Assembly (NCBI RefSeq): GCF_000378085.1
Contig: NZ_KB899211.1
Coordinates: 1 to 64,000 of the forward strand
DNA length: 64,000 nt
Direction of reading: 5' to 3'
DNA from: Hoylesella loescheii DSM 19665 = JCM 12249 = ATCC 15930
Lineage (GTDB): Bacteria; Bacteroidota; Bacteroidia; Bacteroidales; Bacteroidaceae
The position numbers and the translations under genes were made by a program. Positions 53,325 to 61,951 of this stretch are shown here, in pieces. Positions within the stretch are counted from its first letter, which is position 1. Each line of letters opens with the position of its first letter. The notes under the pieces were generated by a model. It searched no databases and was not told where the DNA came from. It saw only the letters and a list, made by a program, of their open reading frames with translations.

Positions 53325-54581
53325 TTATTTATATTCCAACTCGGGCATGGGAATATACTTCACCTTACGGGCATCCCACGTGGCTTGAGCTGTTCCACCG
53401 ACTATCCCCCGACGAAGATCGTCGATGCGACAACCATGAAGATAGAGGAAGACGTGGCGCAGATGGGCCAATTCTTCCAGTGTAGGGGCGGAGCTTATCG
53501 TTTGGTCTGCGCTGTATAATGCTAGTACATCGTTAACCAGTTGCATGGCGTCGCCCTGCATCAAGCCCCTTACAACCAGTTCGGCCTTGATGAGTTTCAT
53601 CTCCTTTTCGTCGATGACTACCAGCGGAGCGTATTTTTCTAGCGATGTTAAGTATCGGTGACCGTCCTTGTTCTTAGCAGTCTTGATGGCCTTCTTTTCG
53701 GCTATCCCGTTGAGCGAAGCCACCAGCGAAGTGTCTACTTGAGCATTAATCGCAGGTTGCCCAACCGTCGAATATAATTCGTTTACCCCACCATCGATGT
53801 TGTAGACGATGTCTACCTGCAAGCCATTGCCGTATGCTTCGTTCCATAGGGTTGCTGCTTCGGCATATTGTTGTCGTTGCATGGCAAGCTTCACCATCAG
53901 CATGCGCACCTGTTTGGCCGCTGTTGCGGGGGCGAAAACGCCTTTCTTATCGGCCAAGAGATTGCCCGTGGCCTCGGTTAAAGCCTGCGAATAGTGTTGC
54001 TGCGCCTTGTCGAGCAACTCTTCGTTACCTATAATGGCATTATTAATGCGCACGCCATCGGCCTTATCAGTGGTTCGCGAGAACATTTTTCCTAACAACT
54101 GGTAAGCTAAACCTGCATATAGATGGCCCGTGAAGCGGGCGTATGCACGCACAGCATCAAAGTTTTCCGTGCCGTCGTTGCTTAGTTTCGCCTCCACTTG
54201 CAGCACTTCTTCGGCCCTAGCACGGAAGTTTTGCAGCTTGTTCCATGTGGTAGCCACATCACTATTGGGCTTCACGTCGTCGCTTTTAAGCTGCTTATAG
54301 ATAAGGAAGTTGGGCTTGGTGGTAGGCTCAATCTCATCGGTCATTGCGCCCGAGGTAAGGAACGCCGCCGAAGCCGCTACGCCAGCCAGTGTTTTTACAT
54401 TGGCAATCATGGCGCCATCTTTCACCTCCTTGGTGCGAATGGTGGCCAACATGCAGGGTGTTACTATCTGTTCGGAGGTAAGCATGTTGTTAGGCGTCTT
54501 GGCATCGTCTATCCAACCGTCGCACGATGTTAGGCAGGCGGCTATGGCCAACACTGCTATTGATATATGTATTGATTTCAT
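53325..54581 (-). CDS. Divergent SusD-like lipoprotein
   Basis: The 418-aa product (start ATG at 54579-54581) has a lipoprotein signal ending at TSCDGW. The helical TPR-like body (NFRARAEEVLQVEAKL, YARFTGHLYAGLAYQLLGKMF, EELLDKAQQHYSQAL) and the C-terminal FLYLHGCRIDDLRRGIVGG...YIPMPELEYK fit the SusD fold, though it is shorter than typical SusD proteins. It follows the second SusC gene by 231 bp, of which part is 8-bp microsatellite. The ligand is unknown. Confidence 0.75.
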   Translation of the reverse strand: MKSIHISIAVLAIAACLTSCDGWIDDAKTPNNMLTSEQIVTPCMLATIRTKEVKDGAMIANVKTLAGVAASAAFLTSGAMTDEIEPTTKPNFLIYKQLKSDDVKPNSDVATTWNKLQNFRARAEEVLQVEAKLSNDGTENFDAVRAYARFTGHLYAGLAYQLLGKMFSRTTDKADGVRINNAIIGNEELLDKAQQHYSQALTEATGNLLADKKGVFAPATAAKQVRMLMVKLAMQRQQYAEAATLWNEAYGNGLQVDIVYNIDGGVNELYSTVGQPAINAQVDTSLVASLNGIAEKKAIKTAKNKDGHRYLTSLEKYAPLVVIDEKEMKLIKAELVVRGLMQGDAMQLVNDVLALYSADQTISSAPTLEELAHLRHVFLYLHGCRIDDLRRGIVGGTAQATWDARKVKYIPMPELEYK

Positions 54582-54587
54582 TTTCTT

Positions 54588-54805
54588 CAAAGGAGTTAAA
54601 GGAGTTAGGGAGTTAAGAAGTTAAGCCAATGGCCTTGCTGCCGTGAATGATTGTAGAAGCATTTTGTTGACGGACAATCTCGATAATTTTCCTTCTCGCC
54701 ATTTTGTCAACTTACTAACTGGTCAACTTATTGACCTCTTCGTTCGTCAACGTATCATCTTGTTGCTTCAAAAACTCAGAAACTCAAAAGCTTATGAACT
54801 TATAA
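54588..54805. repeat. 8-bp-period microsatellites between the second SusC and SusD genes
   Basis: GGAGTTAA octamers cover about 54588-54623, and AACTTACT/AACTCAGA octamers about 54713-54805, with about 90 bp of unique sequence between. Confidence 0.65.
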
Positions 54806-54812
54806 ACCCAAA

Positions 54813-57623
54813 TTAAAATTCTATCGCCAACGTTCCTGTAAATGTTCGGGCCGAAGGTGCATTGGTAATGTCGCGCGAAAGGCTGCCCATACCACGCGTT
54901 TGGCGAGTTCCGCCATTGGATTCAACCTGCGGTTCGATGCCGCTGTAATTGGTGATGAGGAATAGGTTTTGAGCCGTGAACAGCAGGCGAGCACCTTTAA
55001 CGAAGCCCGATGTTAGCCGCTTGGCCCAAGAACTGGCGTCGTAGCCCAACGAAATGGATGAAAGTCTGAGGAAATCGGCCTTCTCTATGTAGTTGGCACG
55101 ACTGCGTTCGGTGCGCGCCAGCTTCTCGGCCACGGCGCGATAAGCGTCTGTTCCCACTGTTTCGGCAGCGAGTTGGGCGCGCAGGTCCTCGCGTTTCTTG
55201 AGGTTGTCGCCCAGTCCGGCCACGTTGTAGAAGCTTTGATTGTATACCGATGCCCCAACGGCCCAGTTGAATTTGGCACTAAGCGTGAGGTTAGACAGCA
55301 AGCGGAGGTCGAACCCGAAAGCACCGTTGAAGTCGGGGAAGGGCTTACCTAGATAGTGATATTCGTCGCTTTCTTTTGCTCCAAGATATTTGCCCGAGGC
55401 ATCGTAGCGTGCTCCCGTCACCTCTTTATAATAGAAGGCGTAGGCCGGTTGCCCCTCTTTAAGCACGTTGGGCAGGTTTTCGATGTCTACGCCACCCGTG
55501 TTTATCACGCGGTTACCTTGATAGTTGGCTGTGAGGAAGACGTTAAGGTCGGCCGTGCGAGTAGCGTTTTGCCATGCTTTCCAGTTCCAACTAAGCTCCA
55601 CGCCCCAACCGTTTACGCGACCCACGTTGTGCGGTTCGTCGCCCACCCAGCCGTTGCTGCTGAGCAAAGGCGTGTAGATGATGGCGTCGGAGGTGAACTG
55701 CGCGTAGGCGGTTAGTCCGATTTGATGGCGCGCCGGTGCCCAATCAAGGCCCGCTTCTATCTCGCGCATGCGTTCGGGACGTATGTTGTCGTTACCTTTC
55801 TTACCAGGAACGAGCAGCGGACCGTAGGCCGACATGCCTTTCATCTCGTAATAGGTGAAGGCATCGGTGGGGTAAGGCAGTCGCCCCGACTCGCCATAAG
55901 CCGTGCGAAACTTCGCGTTACCCACGTTGTAAGCCATGCTTAGCGAGGGGTAATAGATGCTGGCCACGTTTCGGCCGATGAGGTTGGAGGCATCGCGACG
56001 CAAGCCCGCGTTGATGAAAAGTCGGTTGTCGTAGTTAAGAAAAGCCTCGCCATAAAGGCCCCACGTGCGTTGTTCGAAGCTCGATTCCAGTACTGAGCGC
56101 TGTGCGGCAGCCGCAATGTTATCGATGTCGGCAGGGAAGATAGATGCCGAAACCTTGTTCATCGTCTCGCGGCGTTGCACAATCTGCGAGAGCAGCGTTG
56201 CCGTTAGGTGAAGCTTGGGGTTAAGTTCAAACTGGCGGCTCGCCTTCCAATCCCACGTGATGTTTTGGTTGCGGCGGTTGGATATGTCTTTTGCACCCTC
56301 GTCGTTCGTGCCCAGCAGATAGCCGTAAGGCAGCGAGTAGAGCCCTTCTATGTGGTTGAGGTCCAGTCCAAGTTGTGTTTCCAACTTAATGTCGTAGGGC
56401 AAGATGTAGGCCATGCGCAAGGCTGCGGTAAGGCGGTCGTTATCGTATTTCCACTTCATGGCTCGCCATGTGCGTTCCGATACATATCCCCACGGCTTTT
56501 GCGCACGCATAAGGTTCCAGATGGCATCATTTCTTCCTTGTGCCGTTTGGGGAATGCTGATGTTGCCATTGATGTATCCCACCGAGAAATTAAGCGTAAA
56601 TGGACCTTGCTTCATGTCATAAGCGGCGCGCAGCGAGTGGCGTACGTCTTTGTTTCCAGGTACAATACCGCCCACGTGGTTTTCGTTTAGCGAGAAGAAG
56701 AGTTGATTGCCAGGCGAGAAATTCTTCGTAAAGCTGGCGTAGGCACTGGTGTTATGGCCCGTTACGAAGAAGTTGTTGATGTCGGTGTTGTTAACAAACT
56801 GGGTGTACTCCCTAGCTTTTGTGCTCCATCCTACCGTGATTTTGGCCGATGCCGATAGCTTTCCGCGCTCCACGTTGTGAGCACTTTGTCGCTTGGTGGT
56901 GATAACGATAACACCATTTGCCGCTTCCGCACCATACGAAGCAGCGGCGGCAGGTCCCTTGATGATGTCGATAGAGGCGATATCGTCCATAGGTAGGTCG
57001 TTCAGTGCACTGAGGGCGTCTTGCGATGTGTTGATGTCCGATGTGTGCGAATTGTTATATCGCACACCATCTATATATATAATGGGGTCGCGGTCCATGC
57101 TAAGCGTAGCCCCACTGCGCATGTTAAAGCGGATGGGCATACCCACCTTGCCGTTGCTTTGAAACATTTGCATACCGCTAACACGGCCGTCGAGCAGGTC
57201 GCTAAGGTTCGAAGCCTGTCCCTTATCAAGCAGTTTGGTGGCGTCTAGATGTGCAACATCGGCCCCTACAGCCTTTTTGCTTCGTGCGCTGGCAATACTC
57301 GCCACCACATTCACCTCTTTCAGCGTAAGGCCTTTGTCGAGGTTTACCACGGTTCGTTGTTGCGTGTCGTCGATGCGCAGTTGTTTATTTTCATAGCCAA
57401 CGTAGGATATGCTGACGCGTTCGCCTCGTTTAACGTTTATCTTAAACTCTCCGTTCAGGTCCGAAACAGTCTTTTCCCCGTCCGCCGTAGCAATCACGGC
57501 TCCAATAAGCGGTTCTTTTGTCTCTGCGTCTAGCACAATGCCCGACGCCATTTCTTGCGCCATTGCCTCGCAAAACGCTATGGCAAGGGTGCAAAGCATT
57601 AAAGCTCTCCTCAATGTTATCAT
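54813..57623 (-). CDS. SusC/RagA-family TonB-linked outer-membrane transporter (second locus)
   Basis: The 936-aa product has a signal peptide (MITLRRALMLCTLAIAFCEAMA), a carboxypeptidase-like regulatory domain at about 27-100 (SGIVLDAETKEPLIGAVIAT...VNLDKGLTLKEVNVVA), a plug (NLSDLLDGRVSGMQMF, IYIDGVRYN, GPAAAASYGAEAANGVIVITTKR) and a barrel ending in ARTFTGTLAIEF. Its only partner is the divergent SusD-like gene; no glycosidase, protease or regulator is next to it, so peptide or glycan import cannot be told apart. Promoter at 57658-57688 with a short leader, unlike the first SusC gene. Confidence 0.93.
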   Translation of the reverse strand: MITLRRALMLCTLAIAFCEAMAQEMASGIVLDAETKEPLIGAVIATADGEKTVSDLNGEFKINVKRGERVSISYVGYENKQLRIDDTQQRTVVNLDKGLTLKEVNVVASIASARSKKAVGADVAHLDATKLLDKGQASNLSDLLDGRVSGMQMFQSNGKVGMPIRFNMRSGATLSMDRDPIIYIDGVRYNNSHTSDINTSQDALSALNDLPMDDIASIDIIKGPAAAASYGAEAANGVIVITTKRQSAHNVERGKLSASAKITVGWSTKAREYTQFVNNTDINNFFVTGHNTSAYASFTKNFSPGNQLFFSLNENHVGGIVPGNKDVRHSLRAAYDMKQGPFTLNFSVGYINGNISIPQTAQGRNDAIWNLMRAQKPWGYVSERTWRAMKWKYDNDRLTAALRMAYILPYDIKLETQLGLDLNHIEGLYSLPYGYLLGTNDEGAKDISNRRNQNITWDWKASRQFELNPKLHLTATLLSQIVQRRETMNKVSASIFPADIDNIAAAAQRSVLESSFEQRTWGLYGEAFLNYDNRLFINAGLRRDASNLIGRNVASIYYPSLSMAYNVGNAKFRTAYGESGRLPYPTDAFTYYEMKGMSAYGPLLVPGKKGNDNIRPERMREIEAGLDWAPARHQIGLTAYAQFTSDAIIYTPLLSSNGWVGDEPHNVGRVNGWGVELSWNWKAWQNATRTADLNVFLTANYQGNRVINTGGVDIENLPNVLKEGQPAYAFYYKEVTGARYDASGKYLGAKESDEYHYLGKPFPDFNGAFGFDLRLLSNLTLSAKFNWAVGASVYNQSFYNVAGLGDNLKKREDLRAQLAAETVGTDAYRAVAEKLARTERSRANYIEKADFLRLSSISLGYDASSWAKRLTSGFVKGARLLFTAQNLFLITNYSGIEPQVESNGGTRQTRGMGSLSRDITNAPSARTFTGTLAIEF

Positions 57624-57657
57624 GAATACGAATAGTATGAATTGTATAAATCGGCAT

Positions 57658-57688
57658 CAAAGGTACAACTATTGTTAACGCTCGACAA
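57658..57688 (-). promoter_or_regulatory. Promoter of the second SusC/SusD locus
   Basis: On the minus strand TTG (57686-57688) is followed after 20 bp by TACCTTTG (57658-57665). The transcript would start about 28 nt before the SusC ATG. Confidence 0.75.
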
Positions 57689-57976
57689 TACCTAAAAATA
57701 GGTAAACCGCTTTGTTTTTGGAGGCTTTTGGCCTGTTTTTGAGGTGCGCGGAGAGCATAAGGCGAGGGTTATAGGGTTAGGATCTTTCCCCTATATATAA
57801 TAAGGAGTAGTTGCCCAAAAGGGTGGTTTTGATTGGCATGCATCTGGCAAGAACAGAAGGCGAAGCAAACGCATAGCCTTAAATATTTAAGGGATTAGGG
57901 TGGCTGACAGCAGTGTTTTTATCGCCTTTTTTAATCACTAGCCCAATCACTAGCCTAATCACTATCCCATAAAACC

Positions 57977-58007
57977 TTGACAAGGGCCTTTCAGTTGTGT
58001 AACTTTG
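57977..58007 (+). promoter_or_regulatory. Promoter of the HU-like gene
   Basis: TTG (57977-57979) is followed after 20 bp by TAACTTTG (58000-58007). The leader would be about 180 nt. The region 57689-57976 shows no gene. Confidence 0.75.
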
Positions 58008-58196
58008 CAATCGTAATCAGTCATCAACCACACCGCCGCCCACCAACGGGTACACGTCCAAAAGCGTGATGTCGACTAACGCAAGCGGAACGTATCGCCA
58101 CTAAAAAAACGGGCGCAACGGTCGAGATGAATGATACGAACGACACAATCGTTCTCAACATTATTAATCAAAAAAACTTTAACACACAAATTAATT

Positions 58197-58679
58197 ATGG
58201 CAGTATTGTATAAATTGCGTCAAGAGAAACGTACGAAAAGCAAGTTCAAGGGACAGTGGTATGCACGTTCGATAGCCATCGATACGGTGAACACGGCAGC
58301 CCTTGCCGACATCATGCAGCAGAATTGTACGGTGAAGAAGTCGGATATTCTGGCTGTTATCGCCGAACTTGTTGAGGTGATGAAGCAGCAATTGCAAGAT
58401 TCGAAGAACGTTCGCCTCGATGGATTCGGCACTTTCCGCATTGGTTTGAAGACCAAACCGGCCGTTTCGCCCGAAGAGTTTAACGCTTCGAAGAACGTTG
58501 TAGGCACCCACATCCTGTTCCGTCCGATAACTCGAGTGAACAAAGACAAGTCGCGTTCTAGGGTCTTTCTCGATGGTTGTCGTGTGCAAGAGTTGCCCGC
58601 TAATGCCGTAGTGAAGAAGCAGAAGAAGGCTGGTGGCACCGCCCCTGGTGGTTCTACGCCTACTCCAGGCGGCCACTAA
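58197..58679 (+). CDS. HU-like (histone-like) DNA-binding protein
   Basis: The start MAVLYKLRQEKRTKSKFKGQW (ATG at 58197) is the usual one for the larger HU-related family of Bacteroidetes; 22 upstream codons in the same frame are ignored. The 160-aa product has the HU-type core (ALADIMQQNCTVKKSDILAVIAELVEVMKQQL, VRLDGFGTFRIGL) and a low-complexity Lys/Gly/Pro tail (KKQKKAGGTAPGGSTPTPGGH). Such proteins bind and bend DNA. It heads a group with two tiny membrane peptides, an unknown protein and an M15 peptidase. Confidence 0.9.
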   Translation: MAVLYKLRQEKRTKSKFKGQWYARSIAIDTVNTAALADIMQQNCTVKKSDILAVIAELVEVMKQQLQDSKNVRLDGFGTFRIGLKTKPAVSPEEFNASKNVVGTHILFRPITRVNKDKSRSRVFLDGCRVQELPANAVVKKQKKAGGTAPGGSTPTPGGH

Positions 58680-58684
58680 GCAGG

Positions 58685-58975
58685 TAGGGGAGTGAACGGG
58701 TGAACAAGTTGACGAGTGAGCAAGTAGACTAGTTGACAGGTTAACAAGTAGAAAAGTTGACAGGTTAATAAGTAGAAAAGTTAACCAATAGACGAGTAGA
58801 CAAGTTAACAAGTTAAATGCCTATCCCATCTTTTCACCTTGTCACCTTTTCACTCTTTCATCTTTCGCTGTTCCTCACAAACTTATAAAGTCATAAACGC
58901 ACAAACTTGTAAACTCATAAACTTACAAACTCATCAACTCACAAGCTTATAAAGTCATAAACTCACAAACTAAAA
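58685..58975. repeat. 8-bp-period microsatellites downstream of the HU-like gene
   Basis: AAGTTGAC/GAGTGAGC-type octamers fill 58685-58815, then a GGTGAAAA-class patch on the opposite strand, then ACTTATAA/AGTCATAA/ACTCACAA octamers to about 58975. No gene lies between the HU-like gene and the first small peptide. Confidence 0.8.
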
Positions 58976-58982
58976 CCATTCT

Positions 58983-59093
58983 ATGCACACATCTAAGTTA
59001 TCCACCATCAAGTTAATTATCAAGGTAATCGCTGCTATCGCAACCGCTGTTTTGGGCGTGATTGTAGGCAAAGGGGTAGACGATGAGGCTTAA
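58983..59093 (+). CDS. 36-aa membrane peptide, smalltalk-like
   Basis: The short ORF reads MHTSKLSTIKLIIKVIAAIA and continues to VGKGVDDEA. It has a short basic N-terminus, one hydrophobic helix of about 22 residues, and an acidic tail. Its size, layout and position just after an HU-like gene match the small 'smalltalk' proteins annotated in Bacteroides and Prevotella, often near peptidoglycan hydrolases. The function of that family is unknown. The next small ORF overlaps its last 11 bases. Confidence 0.65.
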   Translation: MHTSKLSTIKLIIKVIAAIATAVLGVIVGKGVDDEA

Positions 59094-59190
59094 CCGAGAA
59101 CGTCGTGAGATGATTCTATTTGTTCTCAAGGTCATCGCCCTGATTGTCACAACCGTGGCGGTAATCAGTTGTAGTTGGTTATTTGGCTAG
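59083..59190 (+). CDS. 35-aa membrane peptide overlapping the previous ORF
   Basis: The ATG at 59083 lies inside the last codons of the preceding peptide, in another frame. The product begins MRLNRERREMILFVLKVIAL and ends ISCSWLFG: a strongly basic N-terminus, then one membrane helix. The overlap suggests translational coupling, and a good intrinsic terminator follows 26 bp after the stop. Both peptides having basic-then-hydrophobic structure suggests a pair acting in the membrane. No function is known. Confidence 0.6.
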   Translation: MRLNRERREMILFVLKVIALIVTTVAVISCSWLFG

Positions 59191-59216
59191 TCCTTTCATC
59201 TTTATCTCTTCTCGTT

Positions 59217-59250
59217 AACGCGGGTTCGGGTCTCTCCGAATCCGCGTTTT
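59217..59250 (+). terminator. Intrinsic terminator after the small peptides
   Basis: AACGCGGGTTCGG (59217-59229) pairs with CCGAATCCGCGTT (59236-59248), followed by TTCT. The stem is GC-rich and directly follows the second peptide. The interval 59251-59556 has no recognisable gene. Confidence 0.8.
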
Positions 59251-59556
59251 CTATTGTGGCGAAACATCCCTCACAAGGCTATTATGGTCCGTTTGTTATT
59301 CCGAAAACGGAAAGGTGCATAGGCATGAATGCTTAGAACATGGCTGATTGGCTTGTTTGCGTGGGCAATTTTTTTTGCATCATCTTTTCATCTATTCACC
59401 CCTCCACTTTTCATTTCCCTTTCTCTAACGACTTGTTTTCCCGTCATGGCAACGCTTAAGCAAGCTTGTATGACGCATTGGACTTAACGACAATGTTCTT
59501 ATCGTTTATTAACAAAAATACTTCTGGCTGTGAAATGTCCTTTCTTCATATCACGG

Positions 59557-59564
59557 TAAGTTTG
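59557..59564 (+). promoter_or_regulatory. Possible -7 box upstream of the 134-aa unknown gene
   Basis: TAAGTTTG matches TAnnTTTG about 48 nt before the ATG. The -33 element is not convincing. Confidence 0.45.
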
Positions 59565-59611
59565 CATTTGAAAAAAGAAACACACTATCATTAAACCAAC
59601 TATATAAACAA

Positions 59612-60016
59612 ATGAACATGTATAATCCTTTTAACACGACAGCCTGCACAAGCCAAAGTCAGCGAATGAACGAGGCACAGCAACATCTTATCAAGGCCTT
59701 TGTGAGACTGATTGCGAAGAAAGATGGCCGTAAGCAAAGGTGGGTGGGTACGAAGACCGACCTTTTGGAGATGGCGCACTTGGCTTACACCTTCTCCTCA
59801 GTGCGCGACGAGCAGGGTAGACCTGCCACTTTCCTATGGATGGCACGACATGTATGCACCAATTTCCATCTCTCGATACCGCGAAACCCTAATGCCTTAG
59901 TAAATAGGGCTATGCGACGGAAGAACGCCAAGCAAGCTCCTTTGCTGGAGCGCTATTGTCACTTGCTCTTCGAAAAAGGCATCAAAGAACCTTTGCGCAC
60001 ATGGCTAGCCGTTTAG
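59612..60016 (+). CDS. Conserved-looking protein of unknown function, 134 aa
   Basis: I do not recognise a named domain. The 134-aa protein is basic and mostly helical (NEAQQHLIKAFVRLIAKKDGRKQRWVGTKTDLLEMAHLAYTFSSVRDEQGRPATFLWMARHVCTNFHLSIPRN). A run NPNALVNRAMRRKNAKQ precedes a last helix. The basic charge suggests nucleic-acid binding. It sits 51 bp before an M15 peptidase gene and behind an HU-like gene, a setting common in Bacteroidetes for small regulatory or phage-derived modules. Codon use looks like that of its neighbours. Confidence 0.7.
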   Translation: MNMYNPFNTTACTSQSQRMNEAQQHLIKAFVRLIAKKDGRKQRWVGTKTDLLEMAHLAYTFSSVRDEQGRPATFLWMARHVCTNFHLSIPRNPNALVNRAMRRKNAKQAPLLERYCHLLFEKGIKEPLRTWLAV

Positions 60017-60067
60017 ACACACACGAAACAACCCACACAAACCCCAACCCAAAAACATCATTCAGCT

Positions 60068-60544
60068 ATGAACACACAACACATTGACCTCAACCTGCAG
60101 CTAACCACTCACTTTGCGCTATCCGAGTTCATACGTTCGGGCGTTGCCTTGCGTTTGCGAATTGCGAATACTCCCACACCCGAAGTGGTGAATAATCTTC
60201 GCTTGCTTTGCGAACACGTACTCGAACCCTTGCGCCGTCGCTTCGGTGTGATACGCATAACTAGTGGTTATCGCTGCGAACAGCTTAATAACGCCGTGTA
60301 TGGTAAACCCAATTCGCAGCATCTCCTTGGTCAAGCGGCCGACATCCACCTATCTAATAAGGAGGTGGCGATGAAAATGTTTCACTTTGTTGCCGAAAAC
60401 CTGGACTACGACCAACTAATATTCGAACGTAGGGCGGGCGATGGAGCGAGATGGTTACACGTGTCGTATCGGGCAGAGGGTAACAGGCACATGGCCTTAA
60501 GGATGCAAGCCAAGGCACAAACAGCTAATGGCGCACTGGGTTAA
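60068..60544 (+). CDS. M15-family D-Ala-D-Ala carboxypeptidase/endolysin-like peptidase
   Basis: The 158-aa protein carries the M15_3 zinc site: SGYRCEQLN, then SQHLLGQAADIHL (HxxGxAxD), then WLHVSY with the last histidine. Family members cleave D-Ala-containing stem peptides of peptidoglycan and are frequent as phage endolysins. There is no signal peptide, so it would be cytoplasmic unless released or exported by another route. It follows the 134-aa gene by 51 bp and probably shares its promoter. Confidence 0.88.
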   Translation: MNTQHIDLNLQLTTHFALSEFIRSGVALRLRIANTPTPEVVNNLRLLCEHVLEPLRRRFGVIRITSGYRCEQLNNAVYGKPNSQHLLGQAADIHLSNKEVAMKMFHFVAENLDYDQLIFERRAGDGARWLHVSYRAEGNRHMALRMQAKAQTANGALG

Positions 60545-60616
60545 TGCCCAAAAATACACCGTAAGATCCTCATCGCGCCATTCTTAAAGCTATGCTTTTG
60601 ATGGCGTACTAACAAC

Positions 60617-60723
60617 GTGTAGCGGGGTTACAATCTGTTTGTAGCCTCGCTACACTTTTTTTGTAGCCCCAGTACAAGTGCTCTTGTAGTCCCCGTACAA
60701 GTGCCTTTGTACTCCCACTACAT
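60617..60723. repeat. 22-bp-period palindromic array, TTGTAG/CTACAA class (copy 2)
   Basis: Five units of TTGTAGnnnnnnTACAA type follow a degenerate first one (GTAGCGGGGTTACAA). Spacers are 5 or 6 nt. It lies directly before a MITE-like element, as the TTGTAG array at 40.1 kb lies directly after one. Confidence 0.85.
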
Positions 60724-60724
60724 C

Positions 60725-61259
60725 AGTTCGTGATAAGACGCCATGCCTTTAGAACAAGATGGGGTTGGGTAAAGAAATGGTGATCTGGCCAATTACTGCG
60801 TAGCGGTTGGTCCGTTGGTAGGGCAAGGAAACAAAAGTGAAAGAGTGAAAAGGTGAAAAGATAATGTGAAGAAAGAGAAAATAAAGACATGAATACAGCC
60901 GACATCTTTTCACTTCTTCACCTTTTTCATCTTTTCACCTTTTTATGGCATCGACCTACCCTGTCTAAGCGGTGCATATCATCCTTCAAGGCCGTAGGTC
61001 TTGGTTTTTTTACGTTTGAATTATCCGTTTGGGGTAAACAAATGGCTAAAACAATATCATTCGTCAATTGCATTCGCCTTCATATCCGTCTATCGATTAG
61101 ACAACAGATGCGGTACATGTAAAAAGACCAAGACCTACGGCCTTGTTTGGTTATTCCGTCTGCAAGGCAGGGTAGCTCACTTCGTTCGCAACCCTGCCCT
61201 TCCAACGGACCAACCGCTACGCGGTAGTTGGCATAACGGTTTTCTCTTAATCCAAGCTT
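60725..61259. repeat. Enlarged MITE-like element, copy G (535 bp, nested)
   Basis: Outer ends are AGTTCGTGATAAGACGCC and TTCTCTTAATCCAAGCTT. Nested within are a GGTGAAAA-class inverted stretch (about 60835-60947), AAGGCCGTAGGTCTTGGTTT with its inverse near 61125-61145, and CCAACCGCTACGCGGTAGTT. A plus-strand interior peptide contains SVYRLDNRCGTCKKTKTYG, homologous to copy F in opposite orientation. Confidence 0.8.
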
Positions 61260-61273
61260 TTGTATTGGTGTGT

Positions 61274-61391
61274 GAGTTCGTGATAAGACGCCATACTTTT
61301 TGAACAAGACAGGGTTAGGTAAAGAAATGGTGATTTCGCCAATTATCGCTACGCGGTAGTTGGCATAACAAGTTTCTCTTATCCCAAACTT
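61274..61391 (+). repeat. MITE-like element, copy H
   Basis: 118 bp from GAGTTCGTGATAAGACGCC to TCTCTTATCCCAAACTT. Interior TATCGCTACGCGGTAGTTGG followed by GCATAAC matches copies A and B. Confidence 0.85.
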
Positions 61392-61427
61392 GCGTATTGG
61401 TCTGCGGCTTATGTTTAACGCTATGTT

Positions 61428-61826
61428 TTAGCCCACACCCAGCAGCTCAACTTCAAAAACGAGGGTCGAACCGCCTGGTATTCCTTCTTGCCATTGCTTT
61501 CCATAGCCCACCTCGGCAGGCAAATACAGTTCCCATTTATCACCCACATACATCTGTTGAAGGGCGATTATCCAGCCCTCAATCAGTTGGCATAGTCGGC
61601 AAGCTAGGGGTACGCCGCCCAGGCTCGTGTCGAATTCGCGCCCGTCGATGGTTCGCCCCGTGTAGTGAACCGTTACGATGCTCTGCGGCGAAGGGCTTGC
61701 GCCGCCTGTTTCGCCTTGCTTTATCACCTTATACATTACGCCCTTAGCAAGGCTTTTTACCCCCGTTTCTTTTGCTTTTTCTTCAAGCCAGCGTTTGTTG
61801 GCTTCTATATATACACGTTTTGCCAT
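61428..61826 (-). CDS. FKBP-type peptidyl-prolyl cis-trans isomerase
   Basis: The 132-aa protein has a short N-terminal helix (about 1-25) and one FKBP domain: VTVHYTGRTIDGREFDTSL, LIEGWIIALQQMYVGDKWELYLPAEVGYG, IPGGSTLVFEVELLGV. The residues lining the proline pocket look preserved. It has no signal peptide, so a cytoplasmic folding helper is likely. CQLIEGWIIAL carries Cys near the pocket where Val is more usual. No clear promoter was found. Confidence 0.92.
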   Translation of the reverse strand: MAKRVYIEANKRWLEEKAKETGVKSLAKGVMYKVIKQGETGGASPSPQSIVTVHYTGRTIDGREFDTSLGGVPLACRLCQLIEGWIIALQQMYVGDKWELYLPAEVGYGKQWQEGIPGGSTLVFEVELLGVG

Positions 61827-61951
61827 GTTGTTTTGGGTTTGTTTTTGGGTTTATGGTGAGGCGTAAAAAATATGTGTGCGGGGCTAAAACAAGCTGTTGC
61901 GCACCACTTTTCTCAAATTTAATTATTACTTTTGCCTTGGCAGGTTTTGTT

